64,000 nt of DNA from Pseudooceanicola endophyticus (GTDB lineage Bacteria > Pseudomonadota > Alphaproteobacteria > Rhodobacterales > Rhodobacteraceae), in NCBI RefSeq assembly GCF_018760365.1, contig NZ_JAHIAB010000004.1, positions 248,001 to 312,000 on the forward strand. The letters run 5' to 3'. Every line of letters begins with the position of its first letter. Position 1 is the first letter of the stretch. The notes under the pieces are model-generated. The model made no database searches and was not told where the DNA came from. It worked only from the letters and a program-made list of their open reading frames with translations. A program made the position numbers and the translations under genes. Below are positions 16,942 to 25,299 of this stretch, piece after piece.

Positions 16942-18027
16942 TCAGGGCGTGCTGGCCAGTACCGCCTCGACCCGCCGGTTGGCCTGGCGTCCGGCACGGC
17001 TGTCATTGCTGTCCCGCGGCGCCAGGAAGCCGATGCCACGGGCGCTGATCTGCCCGGCGGGCACCCCGTAACGGGTCTTCAGCACCTGTTCGACCGCCTG
17101 GGCCCGGTGCAGTGACAGCGCCATGTTGCTGTCCAGCCCGCCCTCGCTGTCGGTATGGCCGACCAGGATCACCCGGCGGGCGGCATCGGCCTTCAGGAAC
17201 TGTGCCAGCGCCGCCAGACTGGGGGTCTCTGGCGTTGCCAGCGTCGCCGAGCCGGTGGCGAAATCCAGCCCCGGCAACACCGCATGGCCGCGTGCCGCCA
17301 GCCCCTCGGCCACCTGCGGGGGCGCGGTCCCGGTGTCCTGCTCCTCGGCGGGCAGCGCCACCGGATCGGAGACCTCCGGGGCGGCGGGGCCCGGAGCCGG
17401 GCCGGTCATCGGCGTCACCGAGATCCGCTGGACATAGCCGGCATCGGGCCCGTGCGAGATCAGCAGGAAGATCGCCTGCGGCCCTTCCGGCCCCTGCCGC
17501 CGCGCCGAGATGGCCTGGAAATCGAACAGGTCCACCGCCATGTCCGGGGGCGCGATCACCTCGGTTGCGAAGCGGAAGTCGAAGCCGCCGCAGCTGGTGG
17601 CGCTGCAATCCAGCACCACGTCCCAGCCGGTGGCGACCAGCGCCTTGCGCAGGGGGGCGGCCATCTGCTCGACCGTCATGTCCCGGGAGGACAGGCGCCA
17701 GCTGCGCAGGCTGACCCGGCCCGACAGGCTGCGCACCGGCAGCGCGCCGTCGGCATAGGGGCCGACCGGCAGGTCGTAGCGGCCCGGGGCGCGGCTGTCC
17801 TGGTGGGTCAGGGTCGCGGCATAGGGCAGGCTGTCGGACAGCGGCCCCGGCGTGCCGGAGGGCAGGGCATCGGGGACGGCGGGGCGTTCGGGCCGCGCCT
17901 GGTCGGTTGCCAGGGCGGCAGGCACCGCACTGGCCCCGGCGGTGGCCAGGCCTTGGGCCGGCAGGCCCAGGACCATGCCTGCACAGCACAGTCCGACGAT
18001 CGTTCGTCCGGTTCTCCGGATGGCCAC
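16942..18027 (-). CDS. OmpA-family peptidoglycan-binding protein
   Basis: The 361-residue protein has an N-terminal signal peptide and a middle region with one disulfide-capable pair (CSATSC). A C-terminal OmpA domain covers about residues 255-355, with the GHTDSEG loop and NMALSLHRAQAVEQVL helix that bind diaminopimelate in peptidoglycan. It is expected in the periplasm, possibly outer-membrane associated. The GTG start at 18027 was chosen because an AGGGGAG site precedes it and a signal peptide begins there; the frame stays open 36 codons further upstream. It follows the GNAT gene by 34 bases on the same strand. Confidence 0.8.
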   Translation of the reverse strand: MAIRRTGRTIVGLCCAGMVLGLPAQGLATAGASAVPAALATDQARPERPAVPDALPSGTPGPLSDSLPYAATLTHQDSRAPGRYDLPVGPYADGALPVRSLSGRVSLRSWRLSSRDMTVEQMAAPLRKALVATGWDVVLDCSATSCGGFDFRFATEVIAPPDMAVDLFDFQAISARRQGPEGPQAIFLLISHGPDAGYVQRISVTPMTGPAPGPAAPEVSDPVALPAEEQDTGTAPPQVAEGLAARGHAVLPGLDFATGSATLATPETPSLAALAQFLKADAARRVILVGHTDSEGGLDSNMALSLHRAQAVEQVLKTRYGVPAGQISARGIGFLAPRDSNDSRAGRQANRRVEAVLASTP

Positions 18028-18061
18028 CCTGATGCGCTCTCCCCTGAGCTGCCTGCTGTCG

Positions 18062-18817
18062 TCACGCGATGCGGTAATGGTAGCGACCTTGCCACAACAT
18101 GCCGAGGCCGCGATAGAGCCCGTTGGCCGGTGCATTCCCGGTGGTGCAGATCACGGCCAGTTCTTGCGCACCGGCGGCGGCGGCCCAGTGCCCGGCGGCC
18201 AGCATCATCTGCCGGCCCAGCCCCTTGCCCCGGAACGCCTTCCGCACCTCCAGCGCATGCAGCATCGCCACCCCGTCCGACAGGGCCACGAAGGCCGAGG
18301 CCGCCGGAGCATCCCCGACCCGGCCGATCAGCGTGGTGGCGGGGCCGGCGGCGCGCTCCATCACCTCGATCCGGGCTGCGCCGATGCCGCCCTCGGCCCA
18401 GATCTCGCGCTGGATCTCAAGCACCGGCCAGGCGGGCAGGCCGAAGACCTCCGGGTGGCGGGGCGGGGCGGTCAGCACGCTGATCGGGCAGGACCAGATG
18501 TTGACCGGATCGATGATCTCGTAGCCGCGCGCGGCCAGTGCGCCATCCAGCGCCTCGTCCCCGGGGCGGATGTTGAACAGCTTCTGCTGCCCCATCGCCA
18601 GCAGCCCGGCCTCGGCCGCATCCAGATCGGAAACCGTCCATGGCCCCTCCGCCGAGGCGGAAGAGACCCGCTTGCCCCCGCCGCGCCCCGCGCGCAGCAG
18701 GAACGGGCCGCAGCTGTCGAAACGGGCGGCGGGCCAGGTGGCATCGACCACCGCCATGTAGCGCGCGGTCTGGGCCGCCAGGGCTTCGGGCGGCAGGGTG
18801 TCTGTGTCCGGGCTCAT
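18062..18817 (-). CDS. GNAT-family N-acetyltransferase
   Basis: The 251-residue protein has a C-terminal GNAT domain with the acetyl-CoA loop RGKGLG, followed by the helix and the NAPANGLYRGLGM strand near the end. The first 120 residues resemble a second, degenerate GNAT half. The acetylated substrate is unknown. Its ATG overlaps the stop of the CinA-like gene by four bases, so translation is coupled. The frame extends far upstream, but that part is the shadow of the CinA-like gene. Confidence 0.82.
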   Translation of the reverse strand: MSPDTDTLPPEALAAQTARYMAVVDATWPAARFDSCGPFLLRAGRGGGKRVSSASAEGPWTVSDLDAAEAGLLAMGQQKLFNIRPGDEALDGALAARGYEIIDPVNIWSCPISVLTAPPRHPEVFGLPAWPVLEIQREIWAEGGIGAARIEVMERAAGPATTLIGRVGDAPAASAFVALSDGVAMLHALEVRKAFRGKGLGRQMMLAAGHWAAAAGAQELAVICTTGNAPANGLYRGLGMLWQGRYHYRIA

Positions 18818-19536
18818 GCCGGGAACAGCGCGGCAAGCCGGGTCATCGCCTCGGAGATCCGCGCGCCATCGGTGCCCCGGATGACGATATTGGCGCCGTA
18901 GACGCCGTCGCGCTGGTAGGGATAGGAACCGATGGAAAGGTCGGTGTACTCCTCGGCCAGCTTGCGCAGCGGGCCGGCGATCTCGCCCTCGCCCCGGTCG
19001 ATGCGCAGCGATTGCGACAGCAGCGGCTGGCCGCCGGTCAGCTTCGGCAGGGTCGAGGCGACCATGGCCTCGAAGACGCTGGGCACGCCGGCCATGACAT
19101 GGACGTTCTCCACCGTGAAACCCGGCGCGATCGAAACGGGGTTGTCGATCAGCGTCGCCCCCTCGGGGATGCGCGCCATGCGCAGCCGCGCCTCGGTGAT
19201 CTCGACGCCGCGGGCGTTCCAGTGATCGCTCAGCAGGGTGCGGGCATCGTCGCGGATGTCGATGCCGCGCCCGAAGGCCTGCGCCACGCAATCGGCGGTG
19301 ATGTCGTCATGGGTCGGCCCGATCCCGCCCGAGGTGAACACCTCGTCATAGGCGCCGGACAGGGCGGTGACGGCGGCGATGATGGCGGCGGCGTCATCGC
19401 TGACCACCCGCACTTCCTTCAGGTCGATGCCCACCTTCGTCAGCTCTCCCGCCAGGTGGTACATGTTGGCATCGCGCGTGCGACCCGACAGGATCTCGTC
19501 CCCGATGACGAGCATGGCTGCGGTGGGATTGGGCAT
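18814..19536 (-). CDS. CinA N-terminal / molybdopterin-binding-domain protein
   Basis: The 240-residue protein is a stand-alone MoCF-type domain of the kind found at the N-terminus of CinA. It begins with the VIGDEILSGRTRD signature, and the TSGGIGPTHDD loop is intact. The C-terminal pyridine-nucleotide deamidase domain of full CinA is absent. Related stand-alone proteins include FAD-pyrophosphatase or synthase-like enzymes, so molybdopterin binding is not assured. It is divergent from sfsA, 45 bases away, and heads the operon with GNAT and OmpA genes. Confidence 0.85.
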   Translation of the reverse strand: MPNPTAAMLVIGDEILSGRTRDANMYHLAGELTKVGIDLKEVRVVSDDAAAIIAAVTALSGAYDEVFTSGGIGPTHDDITADCVAQAFGRGIDIRDDARTLLSDHWNARGVEITEARLRMARIPEGATLIDNPVSIAPGFTVENVHVMAGVPSVFEAMVASTLPKLTGGQPLLSQSLRIDRGEGEIAGPLRKLAEEYTDLSIGSYPYQRDGVYGANIVIRGTDGARISEAMTRLAALFPA

Positions 19537-19581
19537 CTTCGCCTCCTTGAGCTTGACAGGGCAAAGCTATAGGGCCGGGAC

Positions 19582-20334
19582 ATGCGCTTTCAAACCCCTC
19601 TTGTGCCCGCCACGCTGCTGCGCCGCTACAAGCGGTTCCTCGCGGATATCCGCCTTGAGGACGGCAGCGAGGTGACGGCCCATTGCGCCAACCCGGGCTC
19701 CATGATGGGTCTGGCAGAGCCGGGGATGCGGATCTGGGTGGAACCCAACGACGATCCGAAGAAGAAGCTGAAATACGGCTGGCGCCTGGTCGAGCACCCG
19801 GATGGCCATTTCACCGGCGTCGATACCTCGGTGCCGAACCGGGCGCTGCGTGCGGCGCTGATGGCGGGCCAGGTGCCGGGGCTGGAAGGCTATGCCCAGA
19901 TCCTGCCCGAGCAGAAATACGGCGAGAACAGCCGCATCGACTTCCTGCTGAAGGACCCCGCGCGCGCCGATGCCTATGTCGAGGTGAAGTCGGTCACCCT
20001 GTCGCGCGCCCCGGGCCTCGCGGAGTTTCCCGACAGCCGCACCGCGCGCGGCCTGAAGCATCTGGAGGAGCTGGCGCGGATGGCCGAAGCGGGACACCGC
20101 GCGGTGATGCTGTTCCTGGTGCAGCGCACCGATGCGCAGCAAACGGCACTGGCCGGCGATATCGACCCGGCCTATGCGGCGGGCTACGCGGCGGCCCGGG
20201 CGGCGGGTGTCGAAGCCCTGGCCTTCGGCTGCGTGATCACGCCGGAGGCGATCACCCTGGGCGCGGCCCTGCCGGCGCCGCCGGTGGGCCAGGGGCGCCG
20301 GGGTGGACTGGCCTTCGGCGGATTTTTGCAGTAG
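19582..20334 (+). CDS. sfsA: SfsA-family DNA/RNA nuclease-like protein
   Basis: The 250-residue protein matches SfsA (sugar fermentation stimulation A) over its whole length: an N-terminal OB-like part with RRYKRFLADI and HCANPGSM, then a restriction-endonuclease-like core with the acidic pair in the DFLL and YVEVKSVTL segments. SfsA is a nucleic-acid-binding protein, and the older link to maltose metabolism is indirect. It is divergent from the CinA-like gene. No canonical ribosome site is seen; CCGGGAC precedes the ATG. Confidence 0.92.
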   Translation: MRFQTPLVPATLLRRYKRFLADIRLEDGSEVTAHCANPGSMMGLAEPGMRIWVEPNDDPKKKLKYGWRLVEHPDGHFTGVDTSVPNRALRAALMAGQVPGLEGYAQILPEQKYGENSRIDFLLKDPARADAYVEVKSVTLSRAPGLAEFPDSRTARGLKHLEELARMAEAGHRAVMLFLVQRTDAQQTALAGDIDPAYAAGYAAARAAGVEALAFGCVITPEAITLGAALPAPPVGQGRRGGLAFGGFLQ

Positions 20335-20429
20335 GTCGAAGGAACGCGCTGGTCACGGGGCTGACCCTCTCCGGCAATTTCCAATTTGCGCAAGGGCAGA
20401 CGACGTTGAAACAGGAACACCGCGGTCGC

Positions 20430-21224
20430 ATGACGAGAGAGGGCATCCGGATCTACGAGCCGGCCGATTTCGAGGGGATGCGCAAGGCCTCCCAGGTCAC
20501 GGCGCGGATCCTCGACGAGATCGCCGAACATGTCTTCGTCGGCCAGACCACCGAAGAGATCGACCGCATCATCGAGGCCAAGGTGACCGAATACGGCTCG
20601 ACCTCGGCGACGATCGGCTACAAGGGCTACAAGCACGCCTCCTGCATCTCGATCAACCACGTGGTCTGCCACGGCATCCCGGGGCCGAAGACGCTGAAGG
20701 ACGGCGACATCCTGAACATCGACGTGACGGTGATCGTGGATGGCTGGTTTGGCGACAGCTCGCGGATGTACGTGGCGGGGAAACTGTCCCGCAAGGCCGA
20801 GCGGCTGATCCAGGTCACCCATGACGCGCTGATGATCGGCATCGAGCAGGTGAAGCCCGGCAAGACCTTCGGTGACATCGGCCATGCGATCCAGAGCTAT
20901 GTCGAAGGCCACCGCATGTCGGTGGTGCGCGATTTCTGCGGCCACGGTGTCGGCAAGGTCTTCCACGCGCCGCCGAACGTGCTGCACTACGGCCGCCCCG
21001 GCACCGGCGCCGTGCTGGAAGAGGGCATGATCTTCACCATCGAGCCGATGGTGAACCTCGGCCGCCCCGAGACCAAGGTCCTTGCCGATGACTGGACCGC
21101 CGTCACCCGCGACAAGTCGCTCTCGGCCCAGTTCGAACATTCGGTCGGCGTCACCGCCGATGGGGTCGACATCTTCACCCTGTCGCCGGGTGGGCTGTTC
21201 CACCCGACCTACAGCCAGGACTGA
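20430..21224 (+). CDS. map: Type I methionine aminopeptidase
   Basis: The 264-residue enzyme removes the initiator methionine from new proteins. All five metal ligands can be placed: two Asp in the NIDVTVIVDGWFGDSSRM segment, His in GHGVGKVFH, Glu in FTIEPMV and Glu in QFEHSVGVT. The ATG at 20430 has only a weak AGGA site; a TTG at 20406, after AAGGGCAGACGACG, would add eight residues and is a real alternative. The gene starts 96 bases after sfsA. A copy of the dispersed hairpin repeat follows it. Confidence 0.95.
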   Translation: MTREGIRIYEPADFEGMRKASQVTARILDEIAEHVFVGQTTEEIDRIIEAKVTEYGSTSATIGYKGYKHASCISINHVVCHGIPGPKTLKDGDILNIDVTVIVDGWFGDSSRMYVAGKLSRKAERLIQVTHDALMIGIEQVKPGKTFGDIGHAIQSYVEGHRMSVVRDFCGHGVGKVFHAPPNVLHYGRPGTGAVLEEGMIFTIEPMVNLGRPETKVLADDWTAVTRDKSLSAQFEHSVGVTADGVDIFTLSPGGLFHPTYSQD

Positions 21225-21296
21225 GCGGAGGCCCGGGCCCGGCATCGAGCCGGCCCCGGCCCTGCCGTCTCCTGCGGAGCCGGCGCAGCTCCCCTG

Positions 21297-21354
21297 TCAT
21301 CTGGCCGGAAATATCCCGGGGGAGTCTCCGCAGGAGACGGGGGCAGCGCCCCCC
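21297..21354 (-). repeat. Dispersed hairpin repeat, copy A
   Basis: Read on the minus strand, this is two short hairpins (GGGGGC loop GCCCCC, then GTCTCC loop GGAGAC) followed by the conserved tail CCCCCGGGATATTTCC and CCAGATGA. It sits between map and the short-chain dehydrogenase gene. Related copies are at 29656, 45597, 56282, 58384, 58463 and 59791. Confidence 0.8.
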
Positions 21355-21420
21355 TTCCGCCCCTTGCCTCTGCGTGCAACGCCCGCCAGTCTGGCGCGGC
21401 GCAAACCGGGGGCCTCCTTC

Positions 21421-22185
21421 ATGACGACCGATCCGAACCGCCTCGACGGGCAGAGCATTCTGCTGACCGGCGCCTCCGGGGGCATCGGCCAGGCGATTGC
21501 CACCCGTCTAGTTGCGCTCGGCGCCCATCCGGTGCTGCATTACGGGCGCAACCGGGCCGCCGCCGAGGCCCTGCGGGCGCGTCTCGGGCAGGGCACGCTG
21601 GTGCAGGCCGACCTGTCGGATCCCGACGGCGCCACCCAGCTCTGGACCCGGGCGCAGGAGGCACGGGGCCGCCTGCACGCCCTGGTCAACAATGCCGGCC
21701 TGCGTGCCGTCGCGCGGATCACCGATCCGCTGGACACCTGGCAGCAGGCCTGGGAGGCCGACCTGCGCGTCAATCTTCTCGCCCCCGCCGATCTGGTGCG
21801 CTGTGCGATCCCGCATTTCGCGGCCCATGGCGGCGGGCGCATCGTCTCGATCGCAAGCCGCGCGGCGCAGCGCGGCTACACGGCGGATCACATGCCCTAC
21901 GGGGCCTCCAAGGCCGGGCTGATCAACCTGATGAAATCGGTGGCGCGCAACCACGGCGCCGAAGGGATCACCGCGCTTTCCATCGCCCCGGGTTTCGTGC
22001 GCACCGAGATGGCCGAGGACTTCATCCGCAGCCATGGCAAGGCCGCTGCCGTCGGCGACATCCCGATTGCCGAGATGGTGGAGCCCGAGGAACTGGCCCA
22101 GCTGGTGGCCTTCGCCCTGCTGCCCTCGCAGCGCTCGCTGAACGGCGCGACGCTGGACATGAACGGCGGCAGCTACCTGCGCTGA
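21421..22185 (+). CDS. Short-chain dehydrogenase/reductase
   Basis: The 254-residue protein has the Rossmann cofactor motif TGASGGIG (16-23), the structural NNAG motif, the catalytic Ser in SIASR and the Tyr/Lys pair in YGASK. The C-terminal LDMNGG segment is typical of classical SDR enzymes such as FabG-like reductases. The substrate is unknown. The chosen ATG lies 196 bases after map and just past repeat copy A; the frame stays open through the repeat, but that upstream part is not SDR-like. It is convergent with rsmD, 19 bases apart. Confidence 0.9.
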   Translation: MTTDPNRLDGQSILLTGASGGIGQAIATRLVALGAHPVLHYGRNRAAAEALRARLGQGTLVQADLSDPDGATQLWTRAQEARGRLHALVNNAGLRAVARITDPLDTWQQAWEADLRVNLLAPADLVRCAIPHFAAHGGGRIVSIASRAAQRGYTADHMPYGASKAGLINLMKSVARNHGAEGITALSIAPGFVRTEMAEDFIRSHGKAAAVGDIPIAEMVEPEELAQLVAFALLPSQRSLNGATLDMNGGSYLR

Positions 22186-22204
22186 GCCTCCTTGGGCTCA
22201 GACC

Positions 22205-22765
22205 TCAGCTTCGTTCCAGGAAGGTCACATGGGTGTCGCCGAAGCGGCGGGTGTCGAGCAGCTCGAACCCCTCGGGCGCCGGCTGGGGGCTGCTTTCTTC
22301 CCAGATGATCAGGGCGCCGGGGGCGATCCAGCCCTGCGCCATGGCCGAGGCCAGCGCCTTGCCGCCCAGATCCAGCCCGTAGGGCGGATCGAGGAAGACC
22401 AGCGTTGCCGGGTCTCCGGACAGGGGCGGCAGGCGGGTCGCGTTGGCGCGGCTGAGGGTGGCGCGGTCCTTCACCCCCAGCTCGGCCAGGTTGGCACCGA
22501 TCAGCTTCTGCGCCACCCGCCCGTCATCGACGAAGGTGACCCGGGCGGCGCCGCGCGACAGCGCCTCAAGCCCGAGCGCGCCGGTGCCCGCGAAAAGATC
22601 CAGCACCACCGCATCCCCGATGGGATCGCCGAAGCGCCCGCCCAGCAGCATCGAGAAGAGACTCTCGCGCACGCGGTCGGTGGTGGGGCGCAGATGCGCG
22701 CCCGCATCACCCTTGCCGAGCGCCGCCAGCCGGCGTCCGCGAAACTCTCCTCCGATGATCCGCAT
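22205..22765 (-). CDS. rsmD: 16S rRNA m2G966 methyltransferase RsmD
   Basis: The 186-residue enzyme methylates G966 of 16S rRNA on the 30S subunit. The start MRIIGGEFRGR is typical, the SAM site is DLFAGTGALGLEALSRGA, and the catalytic motif is LDPPYG. The stop of the upstream reductase and this start overlap as TGATG, so the pair is coupled. The usual length for the family is about 185-200 residues, so the protein is complete. Confidence 0.94.
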   Translation of the reverse strand: MRIIGGEFRGRRLAALGKGDAGAHLRPTTDRVRESLFSMLLGGRFGDPIGDAVVLDLFAGTGALGLEALSRGAARVTFVDDGRVAQKLIGANLAELGVKDRATLSRANATRLPPLSGDPATLVFLDPPYGLDLGGKALASAMAQGWIAPGALIIWEESSPQPAPEGFELLDTRRFGDTHVTFLERS

Positions 22766-23973
22766 CAGCCCCTCATCAGCGTCTTGAGGTCGGTTGCCGG
22801 GTCCGCCACCTTGTCGGCATCGGCGGATTTTCCGGCGTCGATCAGGCGCTTGCCCACCATGTAGGCGCGCGGGTCGTTCATCGCGTCCACCGCCAGCAGC
22901 GTCTCGCCCGCATAGTACCAGTGCGAGACCGCGCCCTTGTCGCCGTGGCGGGTGACGATTTTGTCGTAGCCGGTGTTCAGGCCGGTGATCTGCAGCTTCA
23001 CGTCGTACTGGTCGGACCAGAACCAGGGGGTCGGCACGTAGGTCTTGCCGGCGCCCAGCATGTTCTCGGCCACGACCTCGGCCATGTCGATGGCATTGGG
23101 GACCGATTCCAGCCGCAGCCGCCCCGCGCCATGGGGAACCGAGGCGCAATCGCCCGCCGCCCAGATGAAGGGATCGCTGGTGCGGCCCTCGGCATCGGTG
23201 CGGATGCCGTTCTCGATCTCAAGCCCGGCTTCCTCGGCCAGGCCGGTGACCGGAAGGATGCCGGTGCCGACGATGGCAAAGTCGATCTCCATCTCGGTGC
23301 CGTCCGACAGCACGGCGCCGGTGACGACATCGCTGCCGGTCAGACGCTCCAGCCCGGTGCCTTCCAGGATCTTCACCCCGTGACCCCCATGCAGCTTGCG
23401 GAAGAAGTCAGAGGTCTCCGGCGAGGCGACCCGTTGCAGGATGCGCGGCGCCATTTCGACCAGCGTGACCTCAAGGCCCTTCTTGGCCGCGACCGCCGCC
23501 GCTTCCAGTCCGATGTAGCCGCCGCCGATGATCAGCACGCGCTTGCCTTTGGTGAAATGCGGCGCCATGGCATCGGCATCCGAGAGGTCGCGCACCGTGA
23601 AGACATTGCCCAGCGTGCCGCCCAGGGCCGCGGGCAGGTGGCGCGGCGCCGATCCGGTGGTCAGCGCCAGCATGTCGTAGGCGATGGTTTCGCCATCCAC
23701 CACGATCTCTTTCGCGGCGGGGGCGATGGCCTCGACCCGGCTGCCGGTGTGCAGCTCGATCCCGTTGTCGGCATACCAGGCTTCGGGGCGCAGGTAGAGG
23801 CGGGCCTCTTCCATCTCGCCCAGCAGGTATTTCTTGGACAGCGGGGGGCGCTGGTAGGGCGGCGCCGCCTCGGCGCCATAGAGGCTGATCCGCCCCTCGA
23901 ACCCGAGCGTGCGCAGCTTCGCCACAAGCGAGGCCCCGGCCTGTCCGGCCCCGATCACCACAATATGGGTCAT
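22765..23973 (-). CDS. FAD-dependent ferredoxin/rubredoxin reductase-type oxidoreductase
   Basis: The 402-residue flavoprotein has an FAD-binding GAGQAG motif at the start (residues 8-13), an NAD(P)-binding GGGYIG motif in the middle, the WAAGDCA segment for FAD and a C-terminal reductase domain. This matches the rhodocoxin/putidaredoxin reductase group, which passes electrons from NAD(P)H to a small ferredoxin serving a cytochrome P450 or dioxygenase. No ferredoxin or oxygenase gene is next to it. It is divergent from the peroxiredoxin gene by 88 bases and overlaps rsmD by the stop-start codons. Confidence 0.9.
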   Translation of the reverse strand: MTHIVVIGAGQAGASLVAKLRTLGFEGRISLYGAEAAPPYQRPPLSKKYLLGEMEEARLYLRPEAWYADNGIELHTGSRVEAIAPAAKEIVVDGETIAYDMLALTTGSAPRHLPAALGGTLGNVFTVRDLSDADAMAPHFTKGKRVLIIGGGYIGLEAAAVAAKKGLEVTLVEMAPRILQRVASPETSDFFRKLHGGHGVKILEGTGLERLTGSDVVTGAVLSDGTEMEIDFAIVGTGILPVTGLAEEAGLEIENGIRTDAEGRTSDPFIWAAGDCASVPHGAGRLRLESVPNAIDMAEVVAENMLGAGKTYVPTPWFWSDQYDVKLQITGLNTGYDKIVTRHGDKGAVSHWYYAGETLLAVDAMNDPRAYMVGKRLIDAGKSADADKVADPATDLKTLMRG

Positions 23974-24061
23974 GGTATCCCTTTCTCTGTCTGGCTCCCT
24001 GCCGCGCGACAGCTATAGTCCAACCCACGGCAAACGCAATTCAACGACAGGATTTCGCGAC

Positions 24062-24550
24062 ATGACTCTCTCAACCGGCGATACCCTTCCCGACGCCACG
24101 CTGGTCACGCTGACCGCCGAAGGCCCCAAGCCCGTTTCCATGAAAGACAAGACCGCCGGCCGCAAGGTCGTGATCTTCGGCCTGCCCGGCGCCTTCACCG
24201 GCACCTGCTCGACCGCGCATGTGCCCAGCTTCATGCGCACCATCGATGCCTTCAAGGCCAAGGGCGTGGACGAGGTGATCTGTGTCTCGGTCAACGACCC
24301 CTTCGTGATGGATGCCTGGTCCAAGGACACCGGCGCCGGCGCGGCGGGCCTGACCTTCCTGGCCGATGCCTCCAGCGACTTCACCAAGGCCATCGGCATG
24401 AACTTCTCAGCCCCCGCGATCGGCTTTGCCGACCGCTCCAAGCGCTATGCGCTTTATGCCGAGGACGGCGTGGTCAAGGTCTTCAACCTGGAGGAAAACC
24501 CCGGCGTCTGCGAGATGTCGGCAGGCGAGACCCTGCTGGAAGCGATCTGA
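24062..24550 (+). CDS. Peroxiredoxin, Prx5 type
   Basis: The 162-residue thiol peroxidase reduces hydrogen peroxide and organic hydroperoxides. The peroxidatic cysteine is C49 in PGAFTGTCS, in the usual order with P42, T46 and the downstream arginine. A second Cys, C150 in NPGVCEM, may resolve the sulfenate or accept glutathione. No glutaredoxin domain is fused. The ATG lies just after an imperfect CGACA site. It may share a divergent promoter region with the ferredoxin-reductase-type gene, whose expression could then also respond to oxidants. Confidence 0.92.
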   Translation: MTLSTGDTLPDATLVTLTAEGPKPVSMKDKTAGRKVVIFGLPGAFTGTCSTAHVPSFMRTIDAFKAKGVDEVICVSVNDPFVMDAWSKDTGAGAAGLTFLADASSDFTKAIGMNFSAPAIGFADRSKRYALYAEDGVVKVFNLEENPGVCEMSAGETLLEAI

Positions 24551-24557
24551 TCGCAGG

Positions 24558-24585
24558 CCCGGCGCCCGGGGCTCCGGGGGCCGGG
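24558..24585. terminator. GC-rich hairpin between convergent genes
   Basis: CCCGGCGCCCGG and an almost complementary CCGGGGGCCGGG lie between the prx and phosphatase stops. It could stop transcription both ways; it has no T-run. Confidence 0.4.
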
Positions 24586-24586
24586 A

Positions 24587-25144
24587 TCAGCGGCGGGGCG
24601 CGGGCGCATAGGCTTCCAGCCACTGCACCTGGGCCTCGCTTTCCACGGCCTCGTGGAAGCGGGCGCGCACCTCGGCGATGGCGCGGGGCGCGTCCAGGCC
24701 GCGCTCCATCATCAGCATGGCGCAGACCAGCCCGCTGCGCCCGGCGCCGTACTGGCAGGACAGCGCGAAGCTGCCGCCACGGTCCAGCAGCGCGTGCAGC
24801 TGCGGGGACAGGGCGCGCCAGCAGGCCATGAAGGCCGGCCCCGGCGCCTGGAAATCGGCAATCGGCAGGTGGTGCAGGGCGATCCCCCGGGGGGCCAGGG
24901 CAGCCCGCAGCAGCGGCAGCGCCGCCTCGGGCAGTTCCTCGCTCTCGACCAGCAGGATCAGCAGCGGCGCGCCGGTCGCGCGGATGTCGGCCAGGGTGTC
25001 TTCCAGGCAGAGCGGGTCGATATAGGCCTGCCCATCTATGCCGCTTTGCAGCCCCGGAAAGCCCGACATGGCCACCTGGCCGGCCCCGGGCATCGGCACG
25101 AGGGCGCGGAACAGGCTGGCGCTGCTGGCATTTGTGTCACTCAT
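24587..25144 (-). CDS. Protein tyrosine phosphatase-like protein
   Basis: The 185-residue protein has the cysteine phosphatase P-loop CQYGAGRSG (C130, R136), preceded by a candidate general acid D97. The overall pattern resembles the small dual-specificity/CDKN3-like phosphatases rather than the low-molecular-weight type. It has no signal peptide. The position before the P-loop Cys is Ser, not the usual His, which may change Cys reactivity. The start at 25144 is supported by AGGAG seven bases upstream. It is divergent from the GntR gene at 25300. Confidence 0.75.
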   Translation of the reverse strand: MSDTNASSASLFRALVPMPGAGQVAMSGFPGLQSGIDGQAYIDPLCLEDTLADIRATGAPLLILLVESEELPEAALPLLRAALAPRGIALHHLPIADFQAPGPAFMACWRALSPQLHALLDRGGSFALSCQYGAGRSGLVCAMLMMERGLDAPRAIAEVRARFHEAVESEAQVQWLEAYAPAPRR

Positions 25145-25299
25145 GCGCGGGCTCCTGCGGAATTTCACCATGCGATGTTGCGCGCCGCTCGACGAGGCGT
25201 CGGGTATGTATACATCTCCCTAGGGTGGTGTTAACCACATTTCAGGCCAGATCAGGGGGCCAGATCAGGGGCCCGTTCAGGGGGCCTGACGAGGGGTGC

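Noticed and set aside
18062-19291. A 409-residue GNAT protein with a long N-terminal extension
   Set aside because: The extension is the shadow of the CinA-like gene; the start at 18817 overlaps its stop codon, as usual in this genome.
19683-21224. A 513-residue reading that would fuse a segment over sfsA to methionine aminopeptidase
   Set aside because: The upstream half is an out-of-frame reading of sfsA; map has its own start at 20430 (or TTG at 20406).
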